This document shows, one piece after another, positions 27,332 through 35,876 of a stretch of DNA of 64,000 bases (position 1 is its first letter; each line of letters starts with the position of its first letter). This stretch comes from Enterococcus faecalis_A (GTDB lineage Bacteria > Bacillota > Bacilli > Lactobacillales > Enterococcaceae). Location: contig JBPDWA010000001.1 of the NCBI GenBank assembly GCA_051295955.1, forward strand, positions 310,001 through 374,000, written 5' to 3'. Both the position numbers and the translations under genes were made by a program. A model generated the notes under the pieces. That model searched no databases. It was not told where the DNA came from and saw only the letters and a list, made by a program, of their open reading frames with translations.

Positions 27332-27976
27332 ATGTATGCGATTAAACAAGTACCGAATATTTATTTTAGGAAAATGATTACTATGTTTTTTTTAGGGACA
27401 GTATTTTTTTTAAGTCTCTTCTTTAGCAATGGAATAACGGTGAATGCAGATCAACTGGCTAAAACTAATGAAAATAATTTGCTTTCGACAGGTGGAAAAT
27501 CACAGCCGATAGTAGATTCTGAAGGGAACCCTGTTTCAAGTACTAATGATTACTATATAAGAGCTGTTGTATACAAGTTACCAAATAACCTTTATTATTT
27601 TGAAAATCACCGTAGTTTGTATTATAAATGGCTGTATTTTACTCCTACTAAAGATAAAGCACAAAGGTATACGTTAGAAGATTCCTCTCCTAGGCGTGAA
27701 GATGCTTATTATATTAAAAATGTGACTGATAATAAATATCTAAAGGGTTATAGACATAACATTTGGCATCCTAAAGGAGGCGTTTATAATGAAAAAAAAG
27801 AAAATGCGGATCAGTGGTATCTTCAACGGCACGAATTGTCAGGCGGATTAATAGGATATGAAATAGTGATGAGTGTTGCTCAGCCCATGTTTCTTGCTTT
27901 TGATCCAAATACTAGTTCGGTAATCAATGATAATAGTGCAGAATACAATTTTTGCCTTGTTTTTGAAAAAGCATAA
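27332..27976 (+). CDS. Secreted protein of unknown function, prophage cargo
   Basis: A 214-residue protein not recognised from any family. It has a signal peptide: a basic start, a hydrophobic run from about residue 16 (MITMFFLGTVFFLSLFF), and a likely cut after VNA near residue 40. The mature part is rich in aromatic and charged residues (YYIRAVVYKLP, YYKWLYFTP, YYIKNVTDNKYLKGYRHN, DQWYLQRHE), which suggests a beta-rich, possibly trefoil-like fold; this is only an impression. There is no membrane anchor or LPXTG. It has a strong AAAGGAG box. It lies between the lysis genes and attR, where Gram-positive prophages carry virulence or fitness cargo, and it is intact while most of the phage has decayed. 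Confidence 0.72.
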   Translation: MYAIKQVPNIYFRKMITMFFLGTVFFLSLFFSNGITVNADQLAKTNENNLLSTGGKSQPIVDSEGNPVSSTNDYYIRAVVYKLPNNLYYFENHRSLYYKWLYFTPTKDKAQRYTLEDSSPRREDAYYIKNVTDNKYLKGYRHNIWHPKGGVYNEKKENADQWYLQRHELSGGLIGYEIVMSVAQPMFLAFDPNTSSVINDNSAEYNFCLVFEKA

Positions 27977-27999
27977 AGTATAAATAGTTTTCGATTTAA

Positions 28000-28031
28000 A
28001 GAATTCTCTAATTTTTTGAGAATTCTTTTTT
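28000..28031 (+). terminator. Terminator after the secreted-protein gene
   Basis: 9-bp arms (28000-28008 and 28018-28026) with a 9-base loop, followed by a T-run. Confidence 0.85.
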
Positions 28032-28398
28032 GGTAATTTGAAGTACTTAAAAGCTTTTAGATTATCCCAAAATCTGTGACTTTATCTGCGAAAGGCTCAA
28101 TGGAACAAAGATAAATAACATAAGAAAGTAAAAAACGAATCATTTTAGCTGGTTTATTAAGCCCTCCATAATATTAAACTTTCTACATCGTTAATATTAT
28201 ACGAACGTTTGTTCCTTATGTAAAGAGAAAATTAACGGGGAAAAACTTAACGAAATAAATAAAATAACATAAAATTTTAACGTTCGTGGGCAGGTATATG
28301 GGCATTACACCTATTATAATTCAGTTATTGAAGATAAAATAAGTAAAAAAAATAGCTAGTTTACTCGATTTTAAACAGATAAATAACAACATAGGCAA
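28032..28398. other. Noncoding end of the prophage remnant
   Basis: No reading frame is supported. It holds the attR-side TTCGTGGGCAG repeat at 28283-28293 and AT-rich DNA of the kind found at attachment regions. Confidence 0.5.
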
Positions 28399-28443
28399 AC
28401 TCGTAACGCGTAGGTCACAGGTTCGAATCCTGCAGCTGGCATA
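28399..28443 (+). repeat. attR: 45-bp core repeat, partial tRNA-Thr copy
   Basis: Same 45 bases as 23429-23473. It lacks the 5' half of the tRNA, so it is not a functional tRNA gene. Confidence 0.93.
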
Positions 28444-28475
28444 AAAAATCCTTGATTAGATCAAGGATTTTTTTT
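28443..28475 (+). terminator. Original tRNA-Thr terminator, now beside attR
   Basis: 13-bp arms (28443-28455 and 28461-28473) with a 5-base loop and a T-run. In the uninserted chromosome this would directly follow the tRNA. At attL the tRNA is now followed by a weaker phage-side hairpin around 23478-23496 with a T-run. Confidence 0.75.
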
Positions 28476-28804
28476 ATGCTTTCTTCTAATCATCGGTCAG
28501 GGAAGCCCTTGTAAGAAATTTTTTTAATAAGCATAACTTGATTTTGTTATTTTTTCAGCCTGACTGAGGTAACATATGCAAAAACTATCTTAATCATTCA
28601 AAAATTTAAGAAATGCTACTTTTATTTCTAATATTTCTTGATAACTGGTCACTGGTAAACCCCGCAAAGTTAAATTTTTCCTTGTTTAATATCGCGGCAA
28701 TATATTGGTTTCAGAGTGTATTTCTAGACACTACAGAGATTAAAACCTATGATAGAAATAAAGATAAATTAGAAACCACAATTACTTTCGAAAGGAGCCT
28801 CATT

Positions 28805-30292
28805 ATGTATAAAGAATTTATTTCTTCCTCAGAAATAAATAAATTAGATATTTTAAAAAAAATCTCAAATTCTAATGGTATTAACTTAGTAAATATATCT
28901 TCGGAATTAAAGCTCCCAGTTAAGTCAATCCAAAAATACATTCGATCGTTGAATCAAGATTTGTCTGAAATAAATAAAAATGTTGTTATAAAGAAAAATA
29001 AATCGAAGCTATATTATATAGATGTTGAAAAAACTGAATCTTCTTTTTATTATCCTAGTTTAAGTTACTATTATTCTTTAAATTCACCAATTTTTCAGCT
29101 GATTAAATATGTTATAGGACGTAATTTATTAGTTTCAGAATTAAGTGATAAGCTTCATATTAGTAATTCACATTTGTATAGGATTATCAAGCAAACAAAC
29201 CAAATACTTAAGAAATATAAAGTTCATATATCGATTAACAAAAGACTATTAGTATTGCTAAAAGGAGAAGAAATTAATCTTCGAATTTTTATTTTTAGTT
29301 TTATTAACCAGTGCATTCCCAGCAATGTTTGGATTTTTCCAACACTAAGGAAAAACGAAGTACTCAATAATACAAAAAAACTTTGCATGACAATTAACGC
29401 TTCGTCAGCAACCAGAAAAAAGATCTTAAATTTAATCCAAACATTTTCTTTAAGAATTTCAAAGAAAAAATTTTTACCATTAATTGATCCCCAAAATGAA
29501 AAGTTATTTACATTTTATAACTTTTTTTCTATAACAATTATTCAGGACCTTTTCCCAACATTTAGTAATTTATACCCTAGAAAGTTAGAAAATGAATACT
29601 TATACATGGGTATATTACTTCAAGTTTTAGCTCCGATGCTAGTTGGAGAAGATTATGTGCGCCAAACCAATCAAGAGATATTTAATACTAATCAAGATAG
29701 CGTTCTTTTTTTCATTCGTATGCTTGAAGAATGGAGAGATCGTTTTATTCCTACTATTAGTAATGAAACATTTAAAGAGATCACTCGGAAAGCTTTGTTG
29801 CTTTTCAATATCTCTACTTTACTGGATATTTCTATATTAAATACTTTGGAATTAGAAGATATTGTTTTCAATTCTAAAGATTTTGAAGGTGTTCATAAGA
29901 TAAATGCTATTCTAAAAAAGTATGTTGAAAAGCATTCAAATAAAGAAATGGGGAATATATATTTTTATGAAAATCAATTGTATTATTTAGCTGTACACTT
30001 ATATTTAGAAACAAAAATGCATTATGTACCCAAAATAAGAATATTTATCAATAGCAGAATTGATTATCGGACAATTGAATTTATAAAAACGAAAATCCTG
30101 ACCGTTTTTTCTGATAGGAGCATTGAATTTATAAAAGTTAATTCTTCTAAAGCTGATTTGATAATTACTGATAAATATGCTGAAGTAGCAGTAGCTAAAA
30201 AAAATATCATTCTTTCAAATTATCTGGACCTTTATGAATGGAATCACTTGTTTACAAGTATCAAAAATCTATTAATTAGTAAGATGCTGTAA
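28805..30292 (+). CDS. Mga-family transcriptional regulator
   Basis: A 495-residue protein with two N-terminal helix-turn-helix regions: LVNISSELKLPVKSIQKYI near residues 28-46 and LLVSELSDKLHISNSHLYRII near 113-133. A long PRD-like middle and a C-terminal EIIB-like part (KIRIFINSRIDYRTIEFIKT) follow. This matches Mga/AtxA-type activators of surface and virulence genes. ATG 28805 follows GAAAGGAG; the upstream extension to 28613 has no ribosome site and is unlike the family. It lies 227 bases before, and in the same direction as, an LPXTG protein gene, which it probably controls (inference). Confidence 0.8.
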   Translation: MYKEFISSSEINKLDILKKISNSNGINLVNISSELKLPVKSIQKYIRSLNQDLSEINKNVVIKKNKSKLYYIDVEKTESSFYYPSLSYYYSLNSPIFQLIKYVIGRNLLVSELSDKLHISNSHLYRIIKQTNQILKKYKVHISINKRLLVLLKGEEINLRIFIFSFINQCIPSNVWIFPTLRKNEVLNNTKKLCMTINASSATRKKILNLIQTFSLRISKKKFLPLIDPQNEKLFTFYNFFSITIIQDLFPTFSNLYPRKLENEYLYMGILLQVLAPMLVGEDYVRQTNQEIFNTNQDSVLFFIRMLEEWRDRFIPTISNETFKEITRKALLLFNISTLLDISILNTLELEDIVFNSKDFEGVHKINAILKKYVEKHSNKEMGNIYFYENQLYYLAVHLYLETKMHYVPKIRIFINSRIDYRTIEFIKTKILTVFSDRSIEFIKVNSSKADLIITDKYAEVAVAKKNIILSNYLDLYEWNHLFTSIKNLLISKML

Positions 30293-30484
30293 AAATGTAA
30301 ACTACGCTCCCTGGATCCTTAAATCAACAAAAAATCAATAAATAATAATAATTTTAATCAAATCACTTGCGATTTTCCATTTAATTTAGGGGATTCGCAT
30401 TTTTTATTATTATAATTTCATTTTATTATCATTTTTTTCTCCAAAAAAACTCTTAATTGGAAAAAACAATATAAAAAAATAAAA

Positions 30485-30490
30485 TATAAT
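30485..30490 (+). promoter_or_regulatory. -10 box of the LPXTG protein gene
   Basis: TATAAT 30 bases before the start codon, without a usable -35 box at normal spacing. Such promoters often need an activator, consistent with the Mga-like gene next door. Confidence 0.5.
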
Positions 30491-30519
30491 GATGTTATAC
30501 AAAGTTAAGGGGGAATTTT

Positions 30520-32664
30520 ATGAAAAAAACTTTAATGGTCTGTCTTTTACTAGGTAGCGTGGGAGTATTTTGTGGAAATGCTAATGCAGAGACGCATGCG
30601 ACTATGCAAATAAGCAGTGAGGGCCAGCCGAGAATCCTTGAAGAAGGAAGTTGGGGAACTTGCCACTATACATATGATGAAGAAGGGACATTGAGGATTT
30701 ATGGCGGTCAGTTGGGCACTGCTTCTGACTCACCATATAAGCCAAATAAATATGGAGCTAGAAAAAATGCGAACCGAATTATATTTCAAGAAGGCGTTAT
30801 AGCTTCAGCTGATTGTAGCTCATTATTTGAAGGATTATATGAGTTAACCAGTATCGAAAATTTAAATAAACTTGATACATCCCAAACTACCAATATGGCT
30901 TCCATGTTTAGTGGCTGTTACAATCTAACAACGCTGGATTTCAGTAATTTTGATACATCTCAGGTTACAAATATGAGTGCTATGTTTAATGGCTGTAGCG
31001 GCTTAGTATCTCTGGATGTCAGCAACTTTAATACATCCCAAGTAATAAACATGAGTGCTATGTTTAGATATTGTATCAAATTAACAGCATTGGATATTAA
31101 CAATTTTGATACGGCTCGGGCGACAAATATGAGTGCTATGTTTAGTGGCTGTGGCGGCTTAGTATCTCTGGATGTCAGCAATTTCAATACGGCTCAGGTT
31201 ACAGATATGAGCGATATGTTTAGTGGCTGTAAGGGGTTAGCATCTCTGGATGTCAGCAATTTTAATACGACTCAGGTTACAAATATGAGTGCTATGTTTA
31301 GTAGCTGTGGCGGCTTAGTATCTCTGGATGTCAGCAATTTCAATACGGCTCAGGTTACAGATATGAGCTCAATGTTTTCCTTTAATAAAAATTTGCAAAC
31401 CCTAAGTTTAAGTACCTTTGATACATCTCAAGTCACTAATATGAGTTCCATGTTTTCTAATTGTATCAGCTTAACGACTTTAGATATCACTAATTTTAAT
31501 ACATCTCAGGTCACTAATATGGCTTCCATGTTTTCTAGTTGTATCAGCTTAACAACTTTGGATGTCACTAATTTTAATACAACCCAAGTAAAAGATATGA
31601 GCTGGATGTTTTCTGGCTGTAGTCGCTTAAGCACCCTGGATCTAAGTAATTTTGATACGTCACAAGTTACCAATATGATGACTATGTTTTATGCTTGTGA
31701 AAATCTAACAACCATAAATTTAACTACCTTTGATACAGCTAAAGTCACCAACATGGGAGGAATGTTTGCTCTATGTAGTAGCTTAAAAAGCTTAGATCTA
31801 AGTAATCTTGATACTTCACAACTTAATCCGGAATCTGAATCATTGCAGATGTTTTTTTTTAATACAGCTTTAACGGAAGTTGTTTTAGGTGGAAAATTTC
31901 ATTTTAACACCTCTAATTCAAATTTTACTGAAATTTTAAATAAAAAAACAGGACAATATGTGACTAAGTGGAAGAACACATCTACTGGAGAATTATTTAC
32001 CCCGGAGGAGCTAGTGGAAAAATATCAGGTGACTAATTTAGAACCGGCAAAATATATTCTGGCGGATGAAGAAGAGAGCACTGAACCGGAAACACCTGCA
32101 GAAACCACAGAAAGCACTGAACCGGAAACACCTGCAGAAACCACAGAAAGCACTGAACCGGAAACACCTGCAGAAATCACAGAAAGCACTGAACCGGAAA
32201 CACCTGCAGAAACCACAGAAAGCACTGAACCGGAAACACCTGCAGAAATCACAGAAAGCACTGAACCGGAAACACCTGCAGAAACCACAGAAAGCACTGA
32301 ACCGGAAACACCTGCAGAAACCACAGAAAGCACTGAACCGGAAACACCTGCAGAAATCACAGAAAGCACTGAATCAGAAACATCTGTACAAACCACAGAA
32401 ACTGGTACACTGGAAGCAGCTGTAGAAACTACTGAAATCAATGAAATAAAACCACCTGTAAATCCTATGGCACCAAGCCAAGAGGAGTCTACAGCTACAA
32501 TAGAACTAAATAAAGATGAGCAAAGATTTTCAGCAGCATCAAATGATAGTAGTAGCCATTTGCCTAAAACAGGTGCAAAGAAATCACTCTTATTAATAAT
32601 ACTAGGTGGATTACTAGTTGTATCGGGAGTTGTAGTTTTCTTTAAAGCCAGAAAACATGTTTAA
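30520..32664 (+). CDS. LPXTG cell-wall-anchored protein with 26-residue (DUF285/BspA-like) repeats
   Basis: This 714-residue surface protein has a signal peptide (residues 1-24, ending ANAET) and an N-terminal region. About 12 tandem 26-residue repeats of the form LDxSNFxTxQVTNMSxMFxxCxxL follow from residue ~115 to ~425, then one degenerate copy. A short domain, a Thr/Glu/Pro-rich stalk of 12-residue repeats, and the sortase signal LPKTG at 681-685 with hydrophobic segment and KARKHV tail complete it. The repeats belong to the bacterial surface 26-residue family, leucine-rich-like solenoids linked to adhesion. The stalk should lift the domain through the wall. Ligand unknown. AAGGGGGA precedes ATG 30520. 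Confidence 0.9.
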   Translation: MKKTLMVCLLLGSVGVFCGNANAETHATMQISSEGQPRILEEGSWGTCHYTYDEEGTLRIYGGQLGTASDSPYKPNKYGARKNANRIIFQEGVIASADCSSLFEGLYELTSIENLNKLDTSQTTNMASMFSGCYNLTTLDFSNFDTSQVTNMSAMFNGCSGLVSLDVSNFNTSQVINMSAMFRYCIKLTALDINNFDTARATNMSAMFSGCGGLVSLDVSNFNTAQVTDMSDMFSGCKGLASLDVSNFNTTQVTNMSAMFSSCGGLVSLDVSNFNTAQVTDMSSMFSFNKNLQTLSLSTFDTSQVTNMSSMFSNCISLTTLDITNFNTSQVTNMASMFSSCISLTTLDVTNFNTTQVKDMSWMFSGCSRLSTLDLSNFDTSQVTNMMTMFYACENLTTINLTTFDTAKVTNMGGMFALCSSLKSLDLSNLDTSQLNPESESLQMFFFNTALTEVVLGGKFHFNTSNSNFTEILNKKTGQYVTKWKNTSTGELFTPEELVEKYQVTNLEPAKYILADEEESTEPETPAETTESTEPETPAETTESTEPETPAEITESTEPETPAETTESTEPETPAEITESTEPETPAETTESTEPETPAETTESTEPETPAEITESTESETSVQTTETGTLEAAVETTEINEIKPPVNPMAPSQEESTATIELNKDEQRFSAASNDSSSHLPKTGAKKSLLLIILGGLLVVSGVVVFFKARKHV
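32074..32397 (+). repeat. 36-bp in-frame tandem repeat (stalk)
   Basis: Eight nearly identical 36-bp units (32074-32361) encode ESTEPETPAETT or ESTEPETPAEIT; a ninth (32362-32397) is degenerate. Differences are limited to the ACC/ATC codon in the eight units, which indicates recent expansion by slippage or recombination. Copy number should vary between strains. Confidence 0.95.
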
Positions 32665-32767
32665 CAGAAGTGATTATGAAAAGATGCCTTAACACTCATT
32701 TGATATTTTTAAACGCTAATAACCTTTCGTTCACAGGTTGAATCATATCGACCGACAACAGCAAAGT

Positions 32768-32940
32768 GTATAAGGCAAAGGTATTTTTACCTTTGCCTTA
32801 TACAATAAAAGCAAATAAAGAGCAGGAGCAGAAGGAACTCTATCGGCAATAAGCTGACATTCACGAAAATTACTTGTAAAGCCTTTGTGAATGTCAGCTT
32901 ATTGTTTAGCGTTCGATACTTCTGTCCCTGCCTCTTTTTT
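32768..32940. repeat. Interspersed palindromic element, copy 1
   Basis: Two nested structures: a 16-bp perfect hairpin (32768-32783/32788-32803, loop TTTT), then a long imperfect hairpin. In the second, arms at 32847-32864 and 32887-32904 pair perfectly over 18 bp, and outer arms (32820-32846 with 32905-32937) pair partly. It ends in TTTTTT. A related copy is at 54141-54310. The first hairpin probably also ends transcription of the LPXTG gene. Confidence 0.7.
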
Positions 32941-33096
32941 AGCTCGCTTTTAATTGGTTTTGGTAGTAGAAAATAGATTCATGTATTCGCTCGGCGAGAG
33001 CTTCGCTATGCTGCTTGGGCGGTGTTTTATCTATTGATTAAAAAAACCATTTTTAATAGCCGAAAAATCAGCTTACTAGCTGGTTAAAATGACTTC

Positions 33097-33483
33097 TTAA
33101 GAAAGTCCCAATTTGCTTTTGAGGTTGTCTGGTACTTGTTCTTTAGAGATAATTAGCTGTTTAATGATCCGTTTTTCACTGGCATTTAATAATAAAATTG
33201 TACCTTCCGGAAAAGCTGAACCGTTTGCATAGTCGCCTGTTGTGATGACTTCCAAATTAAGTTGTCGTTTATCTCCAGTTTTATTAAAGGCATCTACCGT
33301 GTATTTATACCCTTTACCCATAACTTTTCCGTCCATATCCTTTATATCAGTCTCCTCAGGTAATGGTGCTTTAATAACAGCATAGTAATTTTGTCCAACA
33401 TAAGTAGTTTGATAGTATTCCCAGCATTTCCAGCTGATAAAACCAAACAGTACAATAAAAATCAAAGCAATCAATTTTTTCAA
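33097..33483 (-). CDS. YxeA family exported protein (DUF1093)
   Basis: A 128-residue protein with a single N-terminal hydrophobic segment (LIALIFIVLFGFISW, residues 4-18), which may be a signal peptide or anchor. The rest is a small beta-rich domain of the YxeA/DUF1093 type (YYAVIKAPLPEE, MGKGYKYTVDAFN, TGDKRQLNLEV). Function is unknown. It starts at TTG 33483 after GAGGGG. It stands alone on its strand. Confidence 0.75.
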   Translation of the reverse strand: MKKLIALIFIVLFGFISWKCWEYYQTTYVGQNYYAVIKAPLPEETDIKDMDGKVMGKGYKYTVDAFNKTGDKRQLNLEVITTGDYANGSAFPEGTILLLNASEKRIIKQLIISKEQVPDNLKSKLGLS

Positions 33484-34329
33484 AAAAACCCCTCTTTTCT
33501 AATTTTTATCTAATTATATACAGCAAAAGCACTGAATAGCCATCGAAATAACTAACAATCTTGTCACAATTCTTTATTTGTTCAAGCGATTTCCTCAAAA
33601 AATCAACTGTGAAATATCGGTGAAAAAGTTTTATAATAAGTATTTATATCCAATTTCTTAAATTAAAAAAATACTATTTAAGTAGTGCCACTTGACGTTG
33701 TACGAGCTTTTTTGTAATAGTTGGTCTAAGTTGCCTGTTCTGAAGTGTAAAAATGTATCAAGCCCACAATCTTCAAGACAATTTTACTGGTTACCAAGGA
33801 CAAACAAGAAAACGTTATTTGTTACACAAGCGCTACAATCAGCCTTGGTATAAGATTAAATAATGAACGTATACTTTCTGATGGTAAGGGATATCTGGCT
33901 TGACTTCCAAAAAGTTGAAACGGACCGTCACTCGCGGGAGATTATTGATGTATCTATAAGGCCATAAGCTGGACTATCAGTAGAAAATTAATTGGTGATC
34001 CGTTTCTACAGTAGTTCAGCTTCTGTTTTAACCATGACTATGCTACTGGTTCTTGGAATTGCAGTAAATCAAATGGTGATGTAGTGTGCTTTTAGCGATG
34101 TTCCAGTGTCAGCGCTTCTGACTCCTGGCAGCTTCTTATTTTTTGCTGTGATCTGTTCTTTTTAGTATACTAGTCAGTTTTTTTAGACTAACTTTTTATG
34201 GTGCCGATCTGGTTGGAACGCCTGGGTTAAATTGTCTAAAGAATTTCTGAAATCAACAGTATCTACTTTCTTTTCTTCGTTGAGAAAGCTATAATAAAGA
34301 ACGTATGAACCAAAGAAAAGGGATGACGA
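33484..34329. other. Noncoding gap upstream of rodA
   Basis: No intact gene is supported over about 850 bases. A 36-codon frame at 33753-33863 (MYQAHNLQDNFTGYQGQ...) has no clear ribosome site and may be the remains of a lost gene. The rodA promoter is at the end: TATAAT 34290-34295 with a weak TTTCTT 17 bases upstream. Confidence 0.45.
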
Positions 34330-35520
34330 ATGAATAAAAAAGAAAAATTAAATTTAGATAGTAGAATTGATTATGGCGTGATTTTGCCGGTTTTCTTGTT
34401 ATCGTTAATCGGCATGTTGTCACTTTATGTAGCACTGTACAACGATCCCAGTAAGCCAGATATCAGCACACTGCTGATGAAACAAGGTCTATGGTACTTG
34501 GTTGGGGGCATCAGTATCTTAGTGGTTATGCACTTTAGTTCGAAATTATTATGGCGTTTGACACCCGTTTTTTATGTGATTGGCTTAATTATGATGGGGC
34601 TTTTATTGAAATTTTATGACGTCAATTTAGCAGCTCAGACCGGATCGAAGAACTGGATTCGCATTGGTGGCACTACGTTTCAGCCTTCTGAGCTGATGAA
34701 AGTAGCCTTTGTTTTGATGTTAGCCTATGTGGTTACGATGCATAATGTGAGATATGCAGTGCGAACGATTAAGACCGATTTATGGCTGATTGGCAAGATG
34801 CTGTTGGTTACGTTACCGGTAGTCGTTTTAATTAAGCTTCAAGATGATTTTGGTACGATGCTAGTCTTCTTGGCAATCTTTGGCGGTGTCTTTTTAATGT
34901 CAGGGATTTCTTGGAAGATTATTGTTCCTTCGGTTGCAGTCGTAGCCATCTTGGCAGCTGGAACTATTTATTTAGTTACGACAGATACAGGTAGAAATCT
35001 TTTATACTCGATTGGCTTTAAATCCTATCAATTTGAGCGGATTGATTTATGGCTGAATCCTTTCCACAATGATCGTGATCGGTCGTTCCAGCCGGCGCTA
35101 GCTTTAACGGCGATTGGCTCTGGCGGTTTATTCGGTAAGGGATTTAATGTCAGTAACGTCTATGTGCCTGTACGAGAATCCGATATGATTTTTACAGTTA
35201 TCGGTGAAAATTTTGGTTTTATTGGCGGCTGTTTTATTATTTTGCTATACTTTATCTTGATTTATCGTATGATTCGAGTTTGTTTTGATACGAACAATGA
35301 ATTCTATGCTTACATTGCCACAGGTATTGTGATGATGATTCTGTTCCATGTGTTTGAAAATATTGGTGCCAACATTGGTTTGCTACCGTTAACAGGCATT
35401 CCGCTTCCCTTTATCAGCCAAGGAGGCTCCTCAATTTTAGGAAATATGATCGGTGTTGGTTTGATTATGTCCATGCGTTACCAAAAAGAAGTTGGAAAAA
35501 TGAGGAGTGGAAAACGATGA
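34330..35520 (+). CDS. rodA: RodA-type SEDS peptidoglycan polymerase
   Basis: A 396-residue, roughly 10-helix membrane protein of the SEDS family, glycosyltransferases that polymerise lipid II with a partner class B PBP. Signature segments are NWIRIGGTTFQPSE, ERIDLWLNPFHNDRDRSFQ, ESDMIFTVIGENFGFIGG and GIPLPFISQGGSS. The pattern is closer to RodA than to FtsW. Start ATG 34330 follows AAAGGGATGACGA. It overlaps the next gene by 4 bases. Confidence 0.88.
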   Translation: MNKKEKLNLDSRIDYGVILPVFLLSLIGMLSLYVALYNDPSKPDISTLLMKQGLWYLVGGISILVVMHFSSKLLWRLTPVFYVIGLIMMGLLLKFYDVNLAAQTGSKNWIRIGGTTFQPSELMKVAFVLMLAYVVTMHNVRYAVRTIKTDLWLIGKMLLVTLPVVVLIKLQDDFGTMLVFLAIFGGVFLMSGISWKIIVPSVAVVAILAAGTIYLVTTDTGRNLLYSIGFKSYQFERIDLWLNPFHNDRDRSFQPALALTAIGSGGLFGKGFNVSNVYVPVRESDMIFTVIGENFGFIGGCFIILLYFILIYRMIRVCFDTNNEFYAYIATGIVMMILFHVFENIGANIGLLPLTGIPLPFISQGGSSILGNMIGVGLIMSMRYQKEVGKMRSGKR

Positions 35521-35876
35521 TTACATTTTATTGGTATCCCAAATGTTCCACCTGCAAAAAAGCCAAGGCCTGGTTGGATCAAAAAAAACTTACTTATGAA
35601 ACGATTGATATGATTACACATCCACCACAAGCTGATCAGTTGGCTGATTGGATGAATCAAGGCAAGTGGCCGTTGCGCCGTTTCTTTAATACTAGTGGCA
35701 TGCGCTATCGAGAACAAGGGTTGAAAAACTTAGTAGCGAATTTTTCAATAACTGAAGCTAGTCAGCGATTGGCGACAGATGGTATGTTGATTAAGCGCCC
35801 CATTTTAGTAAAAGACGGGCAATTAATAGCTTTAGGATTTAAAGAATCTGACTATGAAGGAGTGCTGGAAAAGTGA
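35517..35876 (+). CDS. ArsC/Spx-like thioredoxin-fold protein (YusI type)
   Basis: A 119-residue protein of the arsenate reductase-like family with the CSTC redox motif (Cys10 and Cys13), the RRFFNTSG segment and the RPILVKDG cis-Pro segment. It lacks features that would prove arsenate reduction or RNA polymerase binding. The gene forms ATGA overlaps with rodA and with the GcvH-like gene. In Bacillus subtilis a similar yusI lies beside gcvH and near the methionine transporter genes, the same neighbourhood as here, which favours YusI over Spx. Confidence 0.8.
   Translation: MITFYWYPKCSTCKKAKAWLDQKKLTYETIDMITHPPQADQLADWMNQGKWPLRRFFNTSGMRYREQGLKNLVANFSITEASQRLATDGMLIKRPILVKDGQLIALGFKESDYEGVLEK

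Larger units (their letters stand above)
23429..28443. mobile_element. Prophage remnant integrated in tRNA-Thr
   Basis: A 5-kb segment bounded by 45-bp identical direct repeats, the first being the 3' part of tRNA-Thr. It holds, in order, a C-terminal integrase fragment, a membrane-protein fragment, a broken portal gene, a phi-LC3-type holin, a GH25 endolysin with a nonsense codon, and a secreted protein gene. Packaging, head, tail, replication and repressor genes are gone. It cannot produce phage. Order (integrase next to attL, lysis genes and cargo next to attR) is that of a temperate siphovirus with large internal deletions. Confidence 0.9.

Noticed and set aside
28399..28443. Second tRNA-Thr gene
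   Set aside because: Only the 3' part is present; it is the attR duplicate.
32066..32425. The 36-bp tandem repeats as a CRISPR array
   Set aside because: Units are contiguous with no unique spacers, and they lie in frame inside an LPXTG gene.
32025..32441. Long open frames on the other plus frame and on the minus strand across the adhesin stalk
   Set aside because: They exist only because the 36-bp repeat has no stop in those frames; the adhesin frame is clearly the coding one.
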